Shown here in pieces: positions 1 to 8,965 of a DNA stretch of 64,000 nucleotides. A program made the translations under genes and the position numbers. The stretch's first letter is position 1, and every line of letters starts with the position of its first letter. The notes beneath the pieces were generated by a model. It was not told the origin of the DNA, ran no database searches, and saw only the letters and a program-made list of their open reading frames with translations. This stretch comes from JAJDXO01 sp965207535 (GTDB lineage: Bacteria; Pseudomonadota; Alphaproteobacteria; Rhodospirillales; UBA2165): contig CBDBMR010000017.1 of the NCBI GenBank assembly GCA_965207535.1, positions 310,001-374,000 of the forward strand. Reading direction: 5' to 3'.

Positions 1-1310
1 GGTTGATTCCGCGAATCCGGGACAACGTGAATGGCATCCGATCCGTCCGCGTAGTACCGCCCGCCGCTGCCGCCGCCCAGCACTTCCCGTGACAGGAAAT
101 AGTCACCGTCGGCGTCGTAACCGTAGAACCCGGTGTAACGGATGGTCTCCTGATCCGCCGGCATTTTGCCCTCGACAGCTTGTGCGAGCACGTTGGCGAA
201 CAGGCTCAAGCACCGGAGCAGGAGGAAGGCGCGCGCATTGGTCGGTGCCGGCCGGATGGGCGTGATGAGAGATCCCTTGGGCGGAAACACGACCTCGAAG
301 AGATCAACCATGCCTTCGTTGCAGGGAATCTCCGCCGCCCGCTCGGGGGTATCGGCCAGATTGCGCATGACCGGCGATACCCATTTGATCAGATACCGGC
401 CCTCCGAATAGTCGGCGGCCCAATTGATCGGCCCGACCGCCTGAGGATCGGTGCCGTTGAAGTCGAGGACGATTTTGTCGTCCGTCTTGGTCATGGTGAC
501 GCAGATCTTATGCAGCAACGGATCGGTGAAGGCGTCATGCTCCACGTAATCCTCGGCGTAGTAGGTCCCGTTGGCGATCTTCGGCATGAGCTCGTTGAGA
601 AAGATGTCCCGGGTGCGGTCGAAGATGGCTTGGAAGCAAGCCTCTACCGTCTCCCGGCCGAACCGCTCGAACAGCTCGGTCATCCGTGCCGACCCCATGA
701 GGATGGCCTGCATTTCCGAGTCGACATCCGCCTCCAGCATTTCCGGCACCCGGCTGTTGCGGCGGATGATCTTGAACGCCTCGTCGTTGCGGACGCCCCG
801 GTCGTAGAGTTTGATCGGCGGGATCATCAGTCCTTCCTCGAAGACCGACAACGCGGTTCCGGGCATGGAGCCCGGCACTTTGCCGCCGATATCGTCGTGG
901 TGACCGAAGACCTGGATGTAGGCAACGATGGAACCGTCATGAAACGCCGGCACCGTCGAACACATGTCGGGCAGGTGGCCGATAGCCCCCTCGGTGTCAT
1001 AGGTGTCGTTCATGAAGAACGCGTCACCCGGCTTCATGGTCTCCGGCGGGTAGTCGCGCAGCACCGCCTCGGGCATGGCCGAGTAGGACCGGCCGGTCAG
1101 TTTGCGGGCGAAACGGTCGAATAGTCCGACCCGATAGTCGTGGGCCTCGCGGATCATCGGGCTCCGGGCCGTCCGTTCGACGGCAAACTCGATCTCCCTC
1201 TCGATCGAATTCAACGTCCCTTCGACGATCTGAAGGATGATCGGATCGACCGTCTTGGCGCGCTCGCGGAGAGCAGCGATGTCAGCTTCCTGATCCGGTG
1301 TCCATCTCAT
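1..1310 (-). CDS. hyuB: Hydantoinase B / oxoprolinase beta-type subunit (partial, C-terminus beyond window)
   Basis: About 436 residues are visible from the ATG at 1310; the family is usually 520-600 residues, so the C-terminus lies outside the window. The N-terminal half reads as HyuB: a conserved stretch around residues 25-110 ends in PETMKPGDAFFMNDTYDTEG, followed by a GHHDDIGGKVPGSMPG segment typical of the family. With HyuA it forms an ATP-dependent enzyme that opens hydantoin or 5-oxoproline type rings; acetone-carboxylase-like paralogues also exist, so the substrate is open. It starts 10 nt after the hyuA stop, and both are co-directional with TRAP permease genes upstream. Family assignment is firm; substrate is inferred. 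Confidence 0.9.
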   Translation of the reverse strand, partial: MRWTPDQEADIAALRERAKTVDPIILQIVEGTLNSIEREIEFAVERTARSPMIREAHDYRVGLFDRFARKLTGRSYSAMPEAVLRDYPPETMKPGDAFFMNDTYDTEGAIGHLPDMCSTVPAFHDGSIVAYIQVFGHHDDIGGKVPGSMPGTALSVFEEGLMIPPIKLYDRGVRNDEAFKIIRRNSRVPEMLEADVDSEMQAILMGSARMTELFERFGRETVEACFQAIFDRTRDIFLNELMPKIANGTYYAEDYVEHDAFTDPLLHKICVTMTKTDDKIVLDFNGTDPQAVGPINWAADYSEGRYLIKWVSPVMRNLADTPERAAEIPCNEGMVDLFEVVFPPKGSLITPIRPAPTNARAFLLLRCLSLFANVLAQAVEGKMPADQETIRYTGFYGYDADGDYFLSREVLGGGSGGRYYADGSDAIHVVPDSRNQ

Positions 1311-1320
1311 GGCGCTTCAC

Positions 1321-3411
1321 CTAGTTCTCGTTGCCCGCCGGCAGGACCAGCAGGTTCCGGTTGCCGTCGACGGATACCGACTGGCCGGGGAAAACCACCG
1401 TCGTCGATCCAAATTCCTGAACCACCAGGGGACCGGCCGCGCTCATCCCCGGTTCGAGATATCCGCGGAGATAAACCGGTGTCTCCACCCAAGCGTCGCC
1501 GAAAAACACCGGGCGTGTCTCGGAAGGCGAGGGAAAATCCGCTGGAGCGGACTTGCCGGCATTCAGCGCGGGTTTTGACACCGGACCGAGACCTGAAACA
1601 CGGAAATTAACCAACTCGATTTTTTGGCTGTCACGGTAGCAATAGCCGAAGGTCCGCTCGTGAGCCGCGTGAAAATTCTCGGCCATCCGATCCAGCAGGG
1701 CGTCCGTCAAATCGCCGCCGGGCACCTCGACGCGCACTTCCATGGACTGGCCCCGGTAACGAATATCCGCCTGGCGCAGTACGGTGATATCTCCCGCGGC
1801 AACGCCGTCGGCCGCCAGCGTATCCACCGCCGCCGTCTCCAGGGTCCGGTATATGTCCGCCGCAGCCGCCGGGTTCAGGTCGTCCTGGTCGGTTACCTGG
1901 GTGAACACGTGGTCGGACCGATAGTCCACCATCAGCAATCCAAGAGCCGAGAGGTTGCCCGGGTTCGGCGGCACCAGACAGGTGCCGATCCCCAGAAGCC
2001 CGATGACCGCCGGCGATTGCGCCGGCCCCGATCCGCCAAACGACAATAATGTGAAATCCCTGGGGTCGATCCCGCGCTCGATGGTCATCTGGCGGATCAA
2101 GTTGGCCTGGTTCCAATTGGCGATTTCGATAATCCCGGCGGCAAGCCGTTCGGCGCTCAGACCGCCGCCCAACTCTTCGCCCAATGCCGAAATCCCATCC
2201 CGCGCGCGCTGCACGTTCAGCGGGATGCCGCCGCCGATGAGCTCGGGCGGAATGCGGCCCAGCACCGCCGACGCGTCGGTGATGGTCGGCGCGTCACCGC
2301 CATCCGGATAGCACATGGGTCCCGGGGACGCACCGGCGCTCTCTGGCCCCACCTTGAGCTGGCCTTCGCGGTTCACCCAGGCGATGGAGCCGCCGCCGGT
2401 CCCGACGGTTCGTATGTCGATCATCGGCAAGCGAACCGGAAATGGTCCGATGGAGGCGTCGGTGGTAAGCTGAGGCGCGCCGCCCTCCACGAGACAAATG
2501 TCGGTCGACGTGCCGCCGGCATCCAGAGTGATCAGATTCCTGAAACCGGCCGCCTCACCGACCGCACGGGCGCCGATAACGCCGGCCGCGGGACCGGACA
2601 ACGCAGTTGAGATGGGCTTCTCGGCCACTTGCCCCGCGCTCAAGACCCCGCCCGAAGATTGCATCACCAGGAACGGCCGTTCCTTGAGAATGCCCGGCAG
2701 CTGCTCGGAAACATCCGAGAGATAGCGGCGCATCACCGGCTTCACGAAGGCGTCCACGAGCGTGGTCATGGCGCGCTCATATTCCCGGTATTCGGGCCAG
2801 ACATCGCTCGACAAGGACACCGTCACGTCCGGACAGGCATCCTCGAGGATTTCCCGCACCCTCCGTTCATGGGCCGGGTTTGCATAACTGTGCAACAAAC
2901 AGACGCCCACGGCCGAAAGCCGGTATTTCTCCAATAGGCGGGCGACTTCCCGAACGCTGTCCTCGTCCAGGCCCCGGATCTCATTGCCCTGGAAATCGAG
3001 CAGCTCCTTGATTGCAAAAACCCGGTGGACGGGAACAATTCGGTCCGGCTTTACCCAGAAGTACGAGTTGCCATACCCTTCGGGCACCGACTGCCGCGCA
3101 ATCTCGAGTACGTGCCGAAAACCTTCGGTGACGATCAGCGCGAGGCTATCGATTTCGCCTTGCAGCAACGCATTCGTGGCGACCGTGGTGCCATGGCAGA
3201 GTGTGGCTACATCCTCGATCGAATGGCCCGTCTGTTCGACGATTTCCGCCACGCCTCGGCGAAGGGCGATAGCTGGATTCTCCGGGGTGCTCGGCACTTT
3301 CGTGACTTGGATGCCTTCGGACGCGGCGCCGACCAGCACGATGTCGGTAAACGTGCCGCCGGTGTCAATTCCAATGCGGCAGCCTGCCGCCTTGCCGTGA
3401 GAACCGTCCAT
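1321..3411 (-). CDS. hyuA: Hydantoinase A / oxoprolinase alpha-type subunit
   Basis: 696 residues, the normal size for HyuA. The ASKHA-fold phosphate-binding motif GIDTGGTFTDIV is at residues 14-25, then the LCHGTTVATNALL segment near residue 90 and a second glycine-rich LDAGGTSTDICL loop near residue 300. The family phosphorylates or activates the amide substrate so that HyuB can hydrolyse it (N-methylhydantoin, 5-oxoproline or related). It sits between dctM and hyuB on the same strand, suggesting one transcript for uptake and ring opening. Family is certain, substrate is not. Confidence 0.92.
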   Translation of the reverse strand: MDGSHGKAAGCRIGIDTGGTFTDIVLVGAASEGIQVTKVPSTPENPAIALRRGVAEIVEQTGHSIEDVATLCHGTTVATNALLQGEIDSLALIVTEGFRHVLEIARQSVPEGYGNSYFWVKPDRIVPVHRVFAIKELLDFQGNEIRGLDEDSVREVARLLEKYRLSAVGVCLLHSYANPAHERRVREILEDACPDVTVSLSSDVWPEYREYERAMTTLVDAFVKPVMRRYLSDVSEQLPGILKERPFLVMQSSGGVLSAGQVAEKPISTALSGPAAGVIGARAVGEAAGFRNLITLDAGGTSTDICLVEGGAPQLTTDASIGPFPVRLPMIDIRTVGTGGGSIAWVNREGQLKVGPESAGASPGPMCYPDGGDAPTITDASAVLGRIPPELIGGGIPLNVQRARDGISALGEELGGGLSAERLAAGIIEIANWNQANLIRQMTIERGIDPRDFTLLSFGGSGPAQSPAVIGLLGIGTCLVPPNPGNLSALGLLMVDYRSDHVFTQVTDQDDLNPAAAADIYRTLETAAVDTLAADGVAAGDITVLRQADIRYRGQSMEVRVEVPGGDLTDALLDRMAENFHAAHERTFGYCYRDSQKIELVNFRVSGLGPVSKPALNAGKSAPADFPSPSETRPVFFGDAWVETPVYLRGYLEPGMSAAGPLVVQEFGSTTVVFPGQSVSVDGNRNLLVLPAGNEN

Positions 3412-3464
3412 AGCCTGGGGACTCCGTCACATTACGGTCGGCATTGCAACAATTAGGAGGACGT

Positions 3465-4766
3465 CTAGCTTGCCAGGAAAGTCGCCGTCTGCGGCCACAC
3501 CCAGATGATGACCATGACGACCAACATCAACAGCCAGTAGGGGATCGATCCCGCGAAGATCTCTCCCAATTTGACCGATGGATCGGGAACCGCCCCTTTC
3601 ACCGTATAGACCAACAAGCCGAACGGCGGCGTCAGCAGCCCCGCTTCAATGGCCAGAATGCCGAAGATGGCGAAGGCGTTGACATCCCAGCCGGCGGCTT
3701 GGCCGATCGGCCAGAAGATGGGCACAGTGAGCAGAATGATCGACAGCGAGTCGATCAGGGTTCCCATGAGCAGCCATATGACCACCATCAAAATGGTCAC
3801 GCCAATCGGGCCAAGTCCGAAGCCGTTGATGAAGTCCTGGATGATCTCGATGATGTTGCCGAGGGCCAGGAACTTGGCGTACATGGCGGCGGTCATCAGC
3901 AGGAACATGATCGGCGCGATGGTCTTGCCGGAATCTATGATGGCTTCCCGGTACTCCCGCAGGGTCAGCCCCTTGATTCGGGAGATGATGATGGCGCCGC
4001 CGCAGCCGACCGCGGCCGATTCCGATGGCGTAAAGAATCCGGCGAACAGACCGCCCAGCACCAGCAAGATCAGCACCACCACACCCATGCCGCTGATGAA
4101 TTGTTTGCCGGTGGGCTTCTGTTCCAAATCTTCCGTGACAGCGGGGGCCAGTTCTTTCTTCATCCCGGCGCGGACGGTGCAATAGGCACCCATCAACAAG
4201 GCCAGGATGATTCCGGGAATGAATCCGGCGAGGAACAGCTTACCGATCGAGTGCTCGATCACGATGCCCCAGACGATCAACAACACGCTCGGGGGGATGA
4301 GCATGCCGAGACTGGCCGAGCCGGCGATGGACCCGAGCGCGTAGGCGCGGTTGTAGCCGAAGCGGCGCATCTCCGGGTAAGCGATCCGCGAAAATGTCAT
4401 GGCGGAAGCAATGCTGACGCCGGTGACCGCGGCGAACACCGCATTGCCGAACACCGTGGCGACAGCCAAACGACCCGGCAACTTGCGCAGGAAGTAGTTG
4501 GCGAGTTTGTAGAGATCGGTCGCCATCCCCGACTTGCTCATGAACTCGCCCATGAGCACAAACAGCGGGATGGCCGCAAAAACCGAGTTTCGGAGCACCG
4601 CATAAGCCGACTGGTTCGCCAACTCCAGCGTGATGGTCATATCGAAAAAGAGCAGATAGGTGCCCAATAGGGACACCATTCCGAGCACGAGACCAATGTG
4701 CAGGCCGGCGATGACGAGGCCGATCAGCAAGACCAGAATGATCAGTAGGACGATTGTCGGATCCAC
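3465..4766 (-). CDS. dctM: TRAP transporter large permease (DctM)
   Basis: 433 residues, almost entirely hydrophobic, with the multi-span pattern of the DctM subunit. Landmarks are the N-terminal LLIGLVIAGLHIGLVLG span, the AAVTGVSIASAMTFSRIAYPEM segment near residue 115, and LGMLIPPSVLLIVWGI near residue 150. It forms the ion-coupled channel of a tripartite ATP-independent periplasmic importer with DctQ (next upstream gene) and DctP (divergent, 5615). Its position directly before hyuA suggests the carried compound is the Hyu substrate or a related amide or carboxylate, which is inference. Confidence 0.93.
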   Translation of the reverse strand: MDPTIVLLIILVLLIGLVIAGLHIGLVLGMVSLLGTYLLFFDMTITLELANQSAYAVLRNSVFAAIPLFVLMGEFMSKSGMATDLYKLANYFLRKLPGRLAVATVFGNAVFAAVTGVSIASAMTFSRIAYPEMRRFGYNRAYALGSIAGSASLGMLIPPSVLLIVWGIVIEHSIGKLFLAGFIPGIILALLMGAYCTVRAGMKKELAPAVTEDLEQKPTGKQFISGMGVVVLILLVLGGLFAGFFTPSESAAVGCGGAIIISRIKGLTLREYREAIIDSGKTIAPIMFLLMTAAMYAKFLALGNIIEIIQDFINGFGLGPIGVTILMVVIWLLMGTLIDSLSIILLTVPIFWPIGQAAGWDVNAFAIFGILAIEAGLLTPPFGLLVYTVKGAVPDPSVKLGEIFAGSIPYWLLMLVVMVIIWVWPQTATFLAS

Positions 4767-4817
4767 GAAGCGGCTCCCCTGAGGCGATTTACGTTATGGT
4801 TTTGGTTTGATTTCCGG

Positions 4818-5351
4818 TTAGTGCTGTGGCTCCGGCTCCGCCTGGTGGTAGTCGATTTTGCCGGTGACGGTGTGATAAAGAAGCTGGAGGTAGACCAGCA
4901 CGCAGATCGCGCTGAACACGATGATCACGGTGCGCACCGGGGCAATGGGCACCTCGAACGCACCCGCGCCTTCGATCTCGCCGGTTGCCCAACTGGTGAG
5001 CATGGTACCCCAGCCGCCCCAGATAATGGCGATGAACAGCAAAATCCCCAATATGTATGACGCGCTGTCAATGACCCGCCGCCAGAGGACCGCCACGGAA
5101 TCATAGACAAACACGGTCCGCAGCATGGCGCCGCGCTTGATGGTCGACGGCAACTCCAGAAAGAGAATCCCGACGATCGAATTGCCGACGATCTCGTGGG
5201 TCCCCAGAAACGGCTTGCTGAACGCCTCACGGCCAATGATGTCCCAGAGAAAGATTGCCGCGAGCAATAGCGCCCAGAAGGCGGAAATGGTGCTCAGGAC
5301 GTTGGTCGAGCGGGTGACGATATCCTGCTGACCTGCGGGAACTTCACTCAT
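4818..5351 (-). CDS. dctQ: TRAP transporter small permease (DctQ)
   Basis: 177 residues with four hydrophobic segments, the standard DctQ layout. The second half contains IAIIWGGWGTMLTSWATGEI and a typical terminal region PVRTVIIVFSAICVLVYLQLLYHTVTG. DctQ bridges the periplasmic binding protein and the large permease. It is 51 nt upstream of dctM on the same strand and divergent from dctP, with a shared 263-nt control region. The topology and context make the assignment strong. Confidence 0.9.
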   Translation of the reverse strand: MSEVPAGQQDIVTRSTNVLSTISAFWALLLAAIFLWDIIGREAFSKPFLGTHEIVGNSIVGILFLELPSTIKRGAMLRTVFVYDSVAVLWRRVIDSASYILGILLFIAIIWGGWGTMLTSWATGEIEGAGAFEVPIAPVRTVIIVFSAICVLVYLQLLYHTVTGKIDYHQAEPEPQH

Positions 5352-5614
5352 GTGTCGACGGCCTCCCGGGCGGCGATGAGGTTATTCTCGGCATTCCGGC
5401 ACATAGCTTAAGCACAATATTCGGCGCGTCTCCAGGCTGTTGACGATTGCGTGGGTCTGTGTGTTGGCCTGGGCACGCACCGGTACGTAAGCTATTGCCA
5501 TTCCATGATGTATTATGTTTCTCTAGCCGCCATCTGTAGACCGACCCCGCATCCGTTGCAAGGCACGGAAAAGGAGGACCCACCCCCCGGGGTTTCACTT
5601 TGGGAGATCAATGA

Positions 5615-6691
5615 ATGACTTCGACTAGCTTTAGGAAAGCAATTCGCTATGGGGCGTTCGCCCTCGCAGCCGTCGTGGCATCGGCGTCCGTCGCGAATGC
5701 CGATACCTTCACCCTGAAAATTGGTTCCGGACAGCCGATGAAGCCGCTGGAACCGATCTTCAAGGCCGATGGTTACTTCGCTCCGACCATATCCAAGCGC
5801 GTCGCGGCGGAAACCGGCCACAAGATTCGTTTCACCAAGCTGTGGAACACCGTCTCGGGCCCGTTCGACGTCCTGGAAGGCGTGGAAAAAGGCCTGTTCG
5901 ACATCGGACTGTGGTGCGCCTGCTTCGAGCCGACCAAGGCTTCGCACCTGGCGTTCAACTTCTTCATCCCCTTCGTCACCGACGATCCGATGACGCAGCT
6001 GAAGATTTCGCGCCAACTCTACAAGGAATTCCCGCACTGGCCGGGCGCCCTGGCCAAGTATAACCAGCGCTGGCTCGGCGGGGGCGCGTTCTCGTCCTAT
6101 GGTCTCGGCACCAAGTTCCCCTGGGAAAAGATGTCCGACCTCAAGGGGCACAAGATCGCGGGCGCGGGCCTCAACCTGCCGTGGTTGAAGTTCACCGGCG
6201 CCACGGTCGTTCAGACCAGCCTCAACGAATCCTACAACTCCCTGCAGTCCGGCGTGTATGAAGGCCTCGTCATCTTCCCGACGGCCTGGAAGGGCTTCAA
6301 GCTCGATGAGCCGGCCAAGCACTACAAGGTCGTCGGTTGGGGTTCCACGTTCCTCTACCAGATGAGCATGAACAACGACACCTGGAAGAAGATGCCGCCG
6401 GAGGTGCAGAAGATCATTTCCGAGGAGTCCGAAAAATGGATGGTCGAGACCGCCAAGGAATCCACCAAGCGATTTGAAAGCTCCATAGCGGCGCTTCGCA
6501 GGGATGGCAGCACGGTCACGACCCTGCCGTTCTCCGAGCGCGCGGTCATGGCCAAGGCTCTCGCCGGTTGGTCCAAGGAGAAGGCTCAACTTTACGACAA
6601 GCAGGGCCTGCAGGGCACCAAGGTGTTCAAGCGGTATATCGAGATCGCCGAAGGGATGGGCGTGAAGCTGCCGTACAAGTACACCTATTAG
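5615..6691 (+). CDS. dctP: TRAP transporter substrate-binding protein (DctP family)
   Basis: 358 residues with a Sec signal peptide; the likely cleavage follows the SVANA motif at residue 29. The mature part begins TFTLKIGSGQPMKPL and contains a DctP-type ligand region with LTGATVV-like WLKFTGATVVQTSLNE near residue 195 and YEGLVIFP near 220. It captures the ligand in the periplasm for DctQM. Of two closely spaced ATGs (5611 and 5615) the second is in frame, with GGGAG eight nt upstream. It is transcribed away from dctQM-hyuAB, and a strong hairpin follows at 6725. The ligand is unknown; an organic acid or amide is most likely. Confidence 0.92.
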   Translation: MTSTSFRKAIRYGAFALAAVVASASVANADTFTLKIGSGQPMKPLEPIFKADGYFAPTISKRVAAETGHKIRFTKLWNTVSGPFDVLEGVEKGLFDIGLWCACFEPTKASHLAFNFFIPFVTDDPMTQLKISRQLYKEFPHWPGALAKYNQRWLGGGAFSSYGLGTKFPWEKMSDLKGHKIAGAGLNLPWLKFTGATVVQTSLNESYNSLQSGVYEGLVIFPTAWKGFKLDEPAKHYKVVGWGSTFLYQMSMNNDTWKKMPPEVQKIISEESEKWMVETAKESTKRFESSIAALRRDGSTVTTLPFSERAVMAKALAGWSKEKAQLYDKQGLQGTKVFKRYIEIAEGMGVKLPYKYTY

Positions 6692-6724
6692 GAATTCGCC
6701 GCCGGCCCCGAGCCGGATGCGATG

Positions 6725-6760
6725 AAGGCCCGTCTCTTCCGAGGCGGGCCTTTTCCTTTT
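6725..6760 (+). terminator. Intrinsic terminator of dctP
   Basis: A 12-bp stem (one G-U pair) at 6725-6736 and 6741-6752 with a TTCC loop is followed by TTTTCCTTTT. It starts 33 nt after the dctP stop and also lies in the convergent gap to the SDR gene. Confidence 0.85.
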
Positions 6761-6771
6761 GCGGAGAGGCT

Positions 6772-7506
6772 TTAGCGCGCGCCGGAAACGTTCAGGTTGC
6801 TGCCCGACACGTAAGAAGCGTCATCCGACAGCAGCCATAATATTGCCCTGGCGACCTCGTCCGGCTGCCCGGCCCGGCCCATGGGCAACGTCGGACCCAC
6901 GCTCTCGACGCGGCCTTCGGGCTGCATTTCGGTGTCGATGACCCCGGGGCTGACGGCGTTGACCCGGATTCCCTCCCCGGCGACTTCCTGCGCGACCCCC
7001 CAGGTAAAGCTGTCAATGGCGCCCTTGGACGCGGCATAGGGCACGCTGTAGCCGGCGCCGCCGAGCCGGGAGGACGCCGAGGACAAATTGACGATGCTCC
7101 CGCCGGTTCCTCCGTGCCTGGTCGACATGCGCTTGATGGCCTCGCGGGTGCACAGCAGCGTGCCGCTGATGTTGAGGTCCATCAGCGGCGGGATGTCCCT
7201 GGACGCAACCTCGTCGATCCGGCCATAGGGCGCCACGATACCGGCGCTGTTGACCAGGCCGTAGGGTACGCCCAATTCCGCGTCACAGGTCTCGAACAGG
7301 CGCAGCACGTCTTCTTCCCTGGAAATGTCCGCCTTTACCTTGATCGCCCGCTGCCCGGCCTCACGGATCGCGGCGACGGTCTGGGCGGCCCGCTCGTCGT
7401 TGCCCACGTAGTTGACGCAGACGTCCCAGCCCTGCCGGGCCGCGCCTACCGATGTTTCGTGGCCGATCCCCCGGCTGCCGCCGGTCACGATAAGTATTCG
7501 GGTCAT
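6772..7506 (-). CDS. SDR family NAD(P)-dependent oxidoreductase
   Basis: 244 residues, classical short-chain dehydrogenase. The cofactor motif TGGSRGIG is at residues 8-15, the NSAG motif near residue 87, and the catalytic Ser (in LSSASSRLG), then YAASK near residue 155. It resembles glucose-1-dehydrogenase/FabG-like SDRs that reduce or oxidise small alcohols or ketones in the cytoplasm; the substrate cannot be read from sequence. The double cupin gene lies 52 nt upstream on the same strand, separated by a threefold 15-bp repeat that supplies the ribosome-binding sequence. The two probably act in one pathway. Confidence 0.9.
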   Translation of the reverse strand: MTRILIVTGGSRGIGHETSVGAARQGWDVCVNYVGNDERAAQTVAAIREAGQRAIKVKADISREEDVLRLFETCDAELGVPYGLVNSAGIVAPYGRIDEVASRDIPPLMDLNISGTLLCTREAIKRMSTRHGGTGGSIVNLSSASSRLGGAGYSVPYAASKGAIDSFTWGVAQEVAGEGIRVNAVSPGVIDTEMQPEGRVESVGPTLPMGRAGQPDEVARAILWLLSDDASYVSGSNLNVSGAR

Positions 7507-7507
7507 T

Positions 7508-7552
7508 CCTGAAATTCCCTGGCTTGAAATTCCCTGGCCTGAAATTCCCTGG
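7508..7552. repeat. Three tandem 15-bp repeats containing a Shine-Dalgarno-like core
   Basis: Three copies of a 15-bp unit (plus strand CYTGAAATTCCCTGG) abut one another. Read on the minus strand each carries AGGGA, and the last copy sets this about nine nt before the SDR start codon. Thirteen bases of the same unit recur at 8557-8569 inside the nearby cupin gene. Confidence 0.85.
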
Positions 7553-7558
7553 CCCGGC

Positions 7559-8392
7559 CTATGTGCGGGCGGCGGCGAGATCCGCCTCGGTCACGTCGCC
7601 CAGATAGGTGTAGCCGGTCGCCTCCACGGAGGCGGCATTGATGTAGATGCCGACCACTTCGATGGGGTCGGTCCCGGACAGATTGTGAAGCCAATGCTCC
7701 ACACCGGCGGGGATGTAGTGGAAGTCACCGGCGCGCACCTCGACCCGGTCGGCGCCGGCGCCCGCCAGGCCGCGGCCGGAGATGACGAAATAGATCTCCT
7801 CGCAGTTCCGGTGGGCGTGTTTCTTGTGGACCGCCCCCGGCATGAACCTGGCCCGGAACAGGGTCGACCCGTAGCCGATACGGCCGCTGATGGGCAGCCG
7901 GAAATCACTGATCATCCAGCCGTCCCCTTCATCCATGTTCTCCGGCTTGACGTCGTCCAGATGAACCATCAGCCCATCCGAGAACCTGTCGGCGGCGGCC
8001 CGCCCGTCCGGCGGCGCCTCGCCATGCATCTCGAAACCGGTATCCTCCAGGGTCGGGCAACCGACGAAGAACCCGACGACCAGCGCGTCCTCGGTTTCGG
8101 AGGTGTTGACGAAGGAGTGCTCGACGCCGGCCGGCACCACCCGGCAGGTGCCGGGCCGCACCGCCACCCGTTCGCCGTTCTGGCCGGCAAGGCCGGTGCC
8201 GGTCAAGTGGATGGCGATTTCGTCGCAGTTCCGGTGGAGATGCCTGCCGAGGCCGGCGCCCGGCGGGAACTGGGTGTGGAAAGCGGCCGTCGAACTGCCG
8301 TGCCGCCCGGTGATCGGCATCTTGAAATCAACTTCCGCGCCGACCCCCAGAGGCTCCACATCGGCGACGTTGATCAGGGGATATTGGGTCAT
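7559..8392 (-). CDS. Double-cupin domain protein
   Basis: 277 residues from the ATG at 8392; the upstream in-frame extension overlaps the divergent cupin gene and was rejected. Two beta-barrel cupin domains are visible: the first has HLHRNCDEIAIHLTG near residue 45, the second HAHRNCEEIYFVISG near residue 190. Each has the metal-ligand pattern HxHxNxxE and a distal His in PAGVEH. This is the bicupin architecture of metal-dependent dioxygenases and isomerases, but no specific enzyme family is recognised. It precedes an SDR gene on the same strand and is divergent from another cupin gene, pointing to a small catabolic cluster. Confidence 0.85.
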   Translation of the reverse strand: MTQYPLINVADVEPLGVGAEVDFKMPITGRHGSSTAAFHTQFPPGAGLGRHLHRNCDEIAIHLTGTGLAGQNGERVAVRPGTCRVVPAGVEHSFVNTSETEDALVVGFFVGCPTLEDTGFEMHGEAPPDGRAAADRFSDGLMVHLDDVKPENMDEGDGWMISDFRLPISGRIGYGSTLFRARFMPGAVHKKHAHRNCEEIYFVISGRGLAGAGADRVEVRAGDFHYIPAGVEHWLHNLSGTDPIEVVGIYINAASVEATGYTYLGDVTEADLAAART

Positions 8393-8512
8393 CGGTTTCC
8401 TCCCGCTGGCCGGAATGGTAGGCGCTTGCACCCCGCCCGTAAATCGAAACGCTGGTTTTCCCGGGCAATTTGATGAAATGATAGCGCCGGTACGCGGTGA
8501 CGGGAGAGGCAG

Positions 8513-8965
8513 ATGAGCGATCAAATGGACCATACTTTCAAGGCCATCCACGATGATGAAATTCCCTGGCAGGACGATGTCGACGCCAACTTCCTGACAC
8601 TGCCCGAGGGGGTGCAGGTGAAGGTCTTCGCCATCGACGAGGCGATGAAGCGGATCGACATGAAGGTCAAGTTCCCGCCCGGCTACGTCGAGCCCGCGCA
8701 CGCCCACAAGAGCTGGCACGCCATCTGCGTCCTCAAGGGACGCATGTGCGTCGCCGGCAAGGATTTGCGGCCCGGCGACTACATCTTCGGCTGGGACGAA
8801 ATGCATGGTCCCTACGAATACCCGGACGGCGCCGAGGCCTTCGTGGTGTTCATGGGCGAAGGCACCGAACACGTTTGGGACGAAGACGCCCACGCCGCCC
8901 ACGAGAAGGTGTGGGAACCGGAGACCGACGCAGGCAGGAAAGCGAAGCAGGAGCAGCGCCGATGA
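8513..8965 (+). CDS. Single-domain cupin protein
   Basis: 150 residues with one cupin barrel. Motif 1 includes PPGYVEPAHAHKSWHAICVLKG near residue 55-75 and motif 2 LRPGDYIFGWDEMHGPYEY near residue 82-100. Only some of the canonical ligands are conserved (HAH, and H at the second motif), so metal binding is likely but catalysis unproven. Start ATG with GGGAGAGG upstream. The stop overlaps the next ATG (ATGA), so the two are translationally coupled. It is divergent from the double-cupin gene. Function is unknown; a role in ring-cleavage product handling is a guess. Confidence 0.82.
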   Translation: MSDQMDHTFKAIHDDEIPWQDDVDANFLTLPEGVQVKVFAIDEAMKRIDMKVKFPPGYVEPAHAHKSWHAICVLKGRMCVAGKDLRPGDYIFGWDEMHGPYEYPDGAEAFVVFMGEGTEHVWDEDAHAAHEKVWEPETDAGRKAKQEQRR

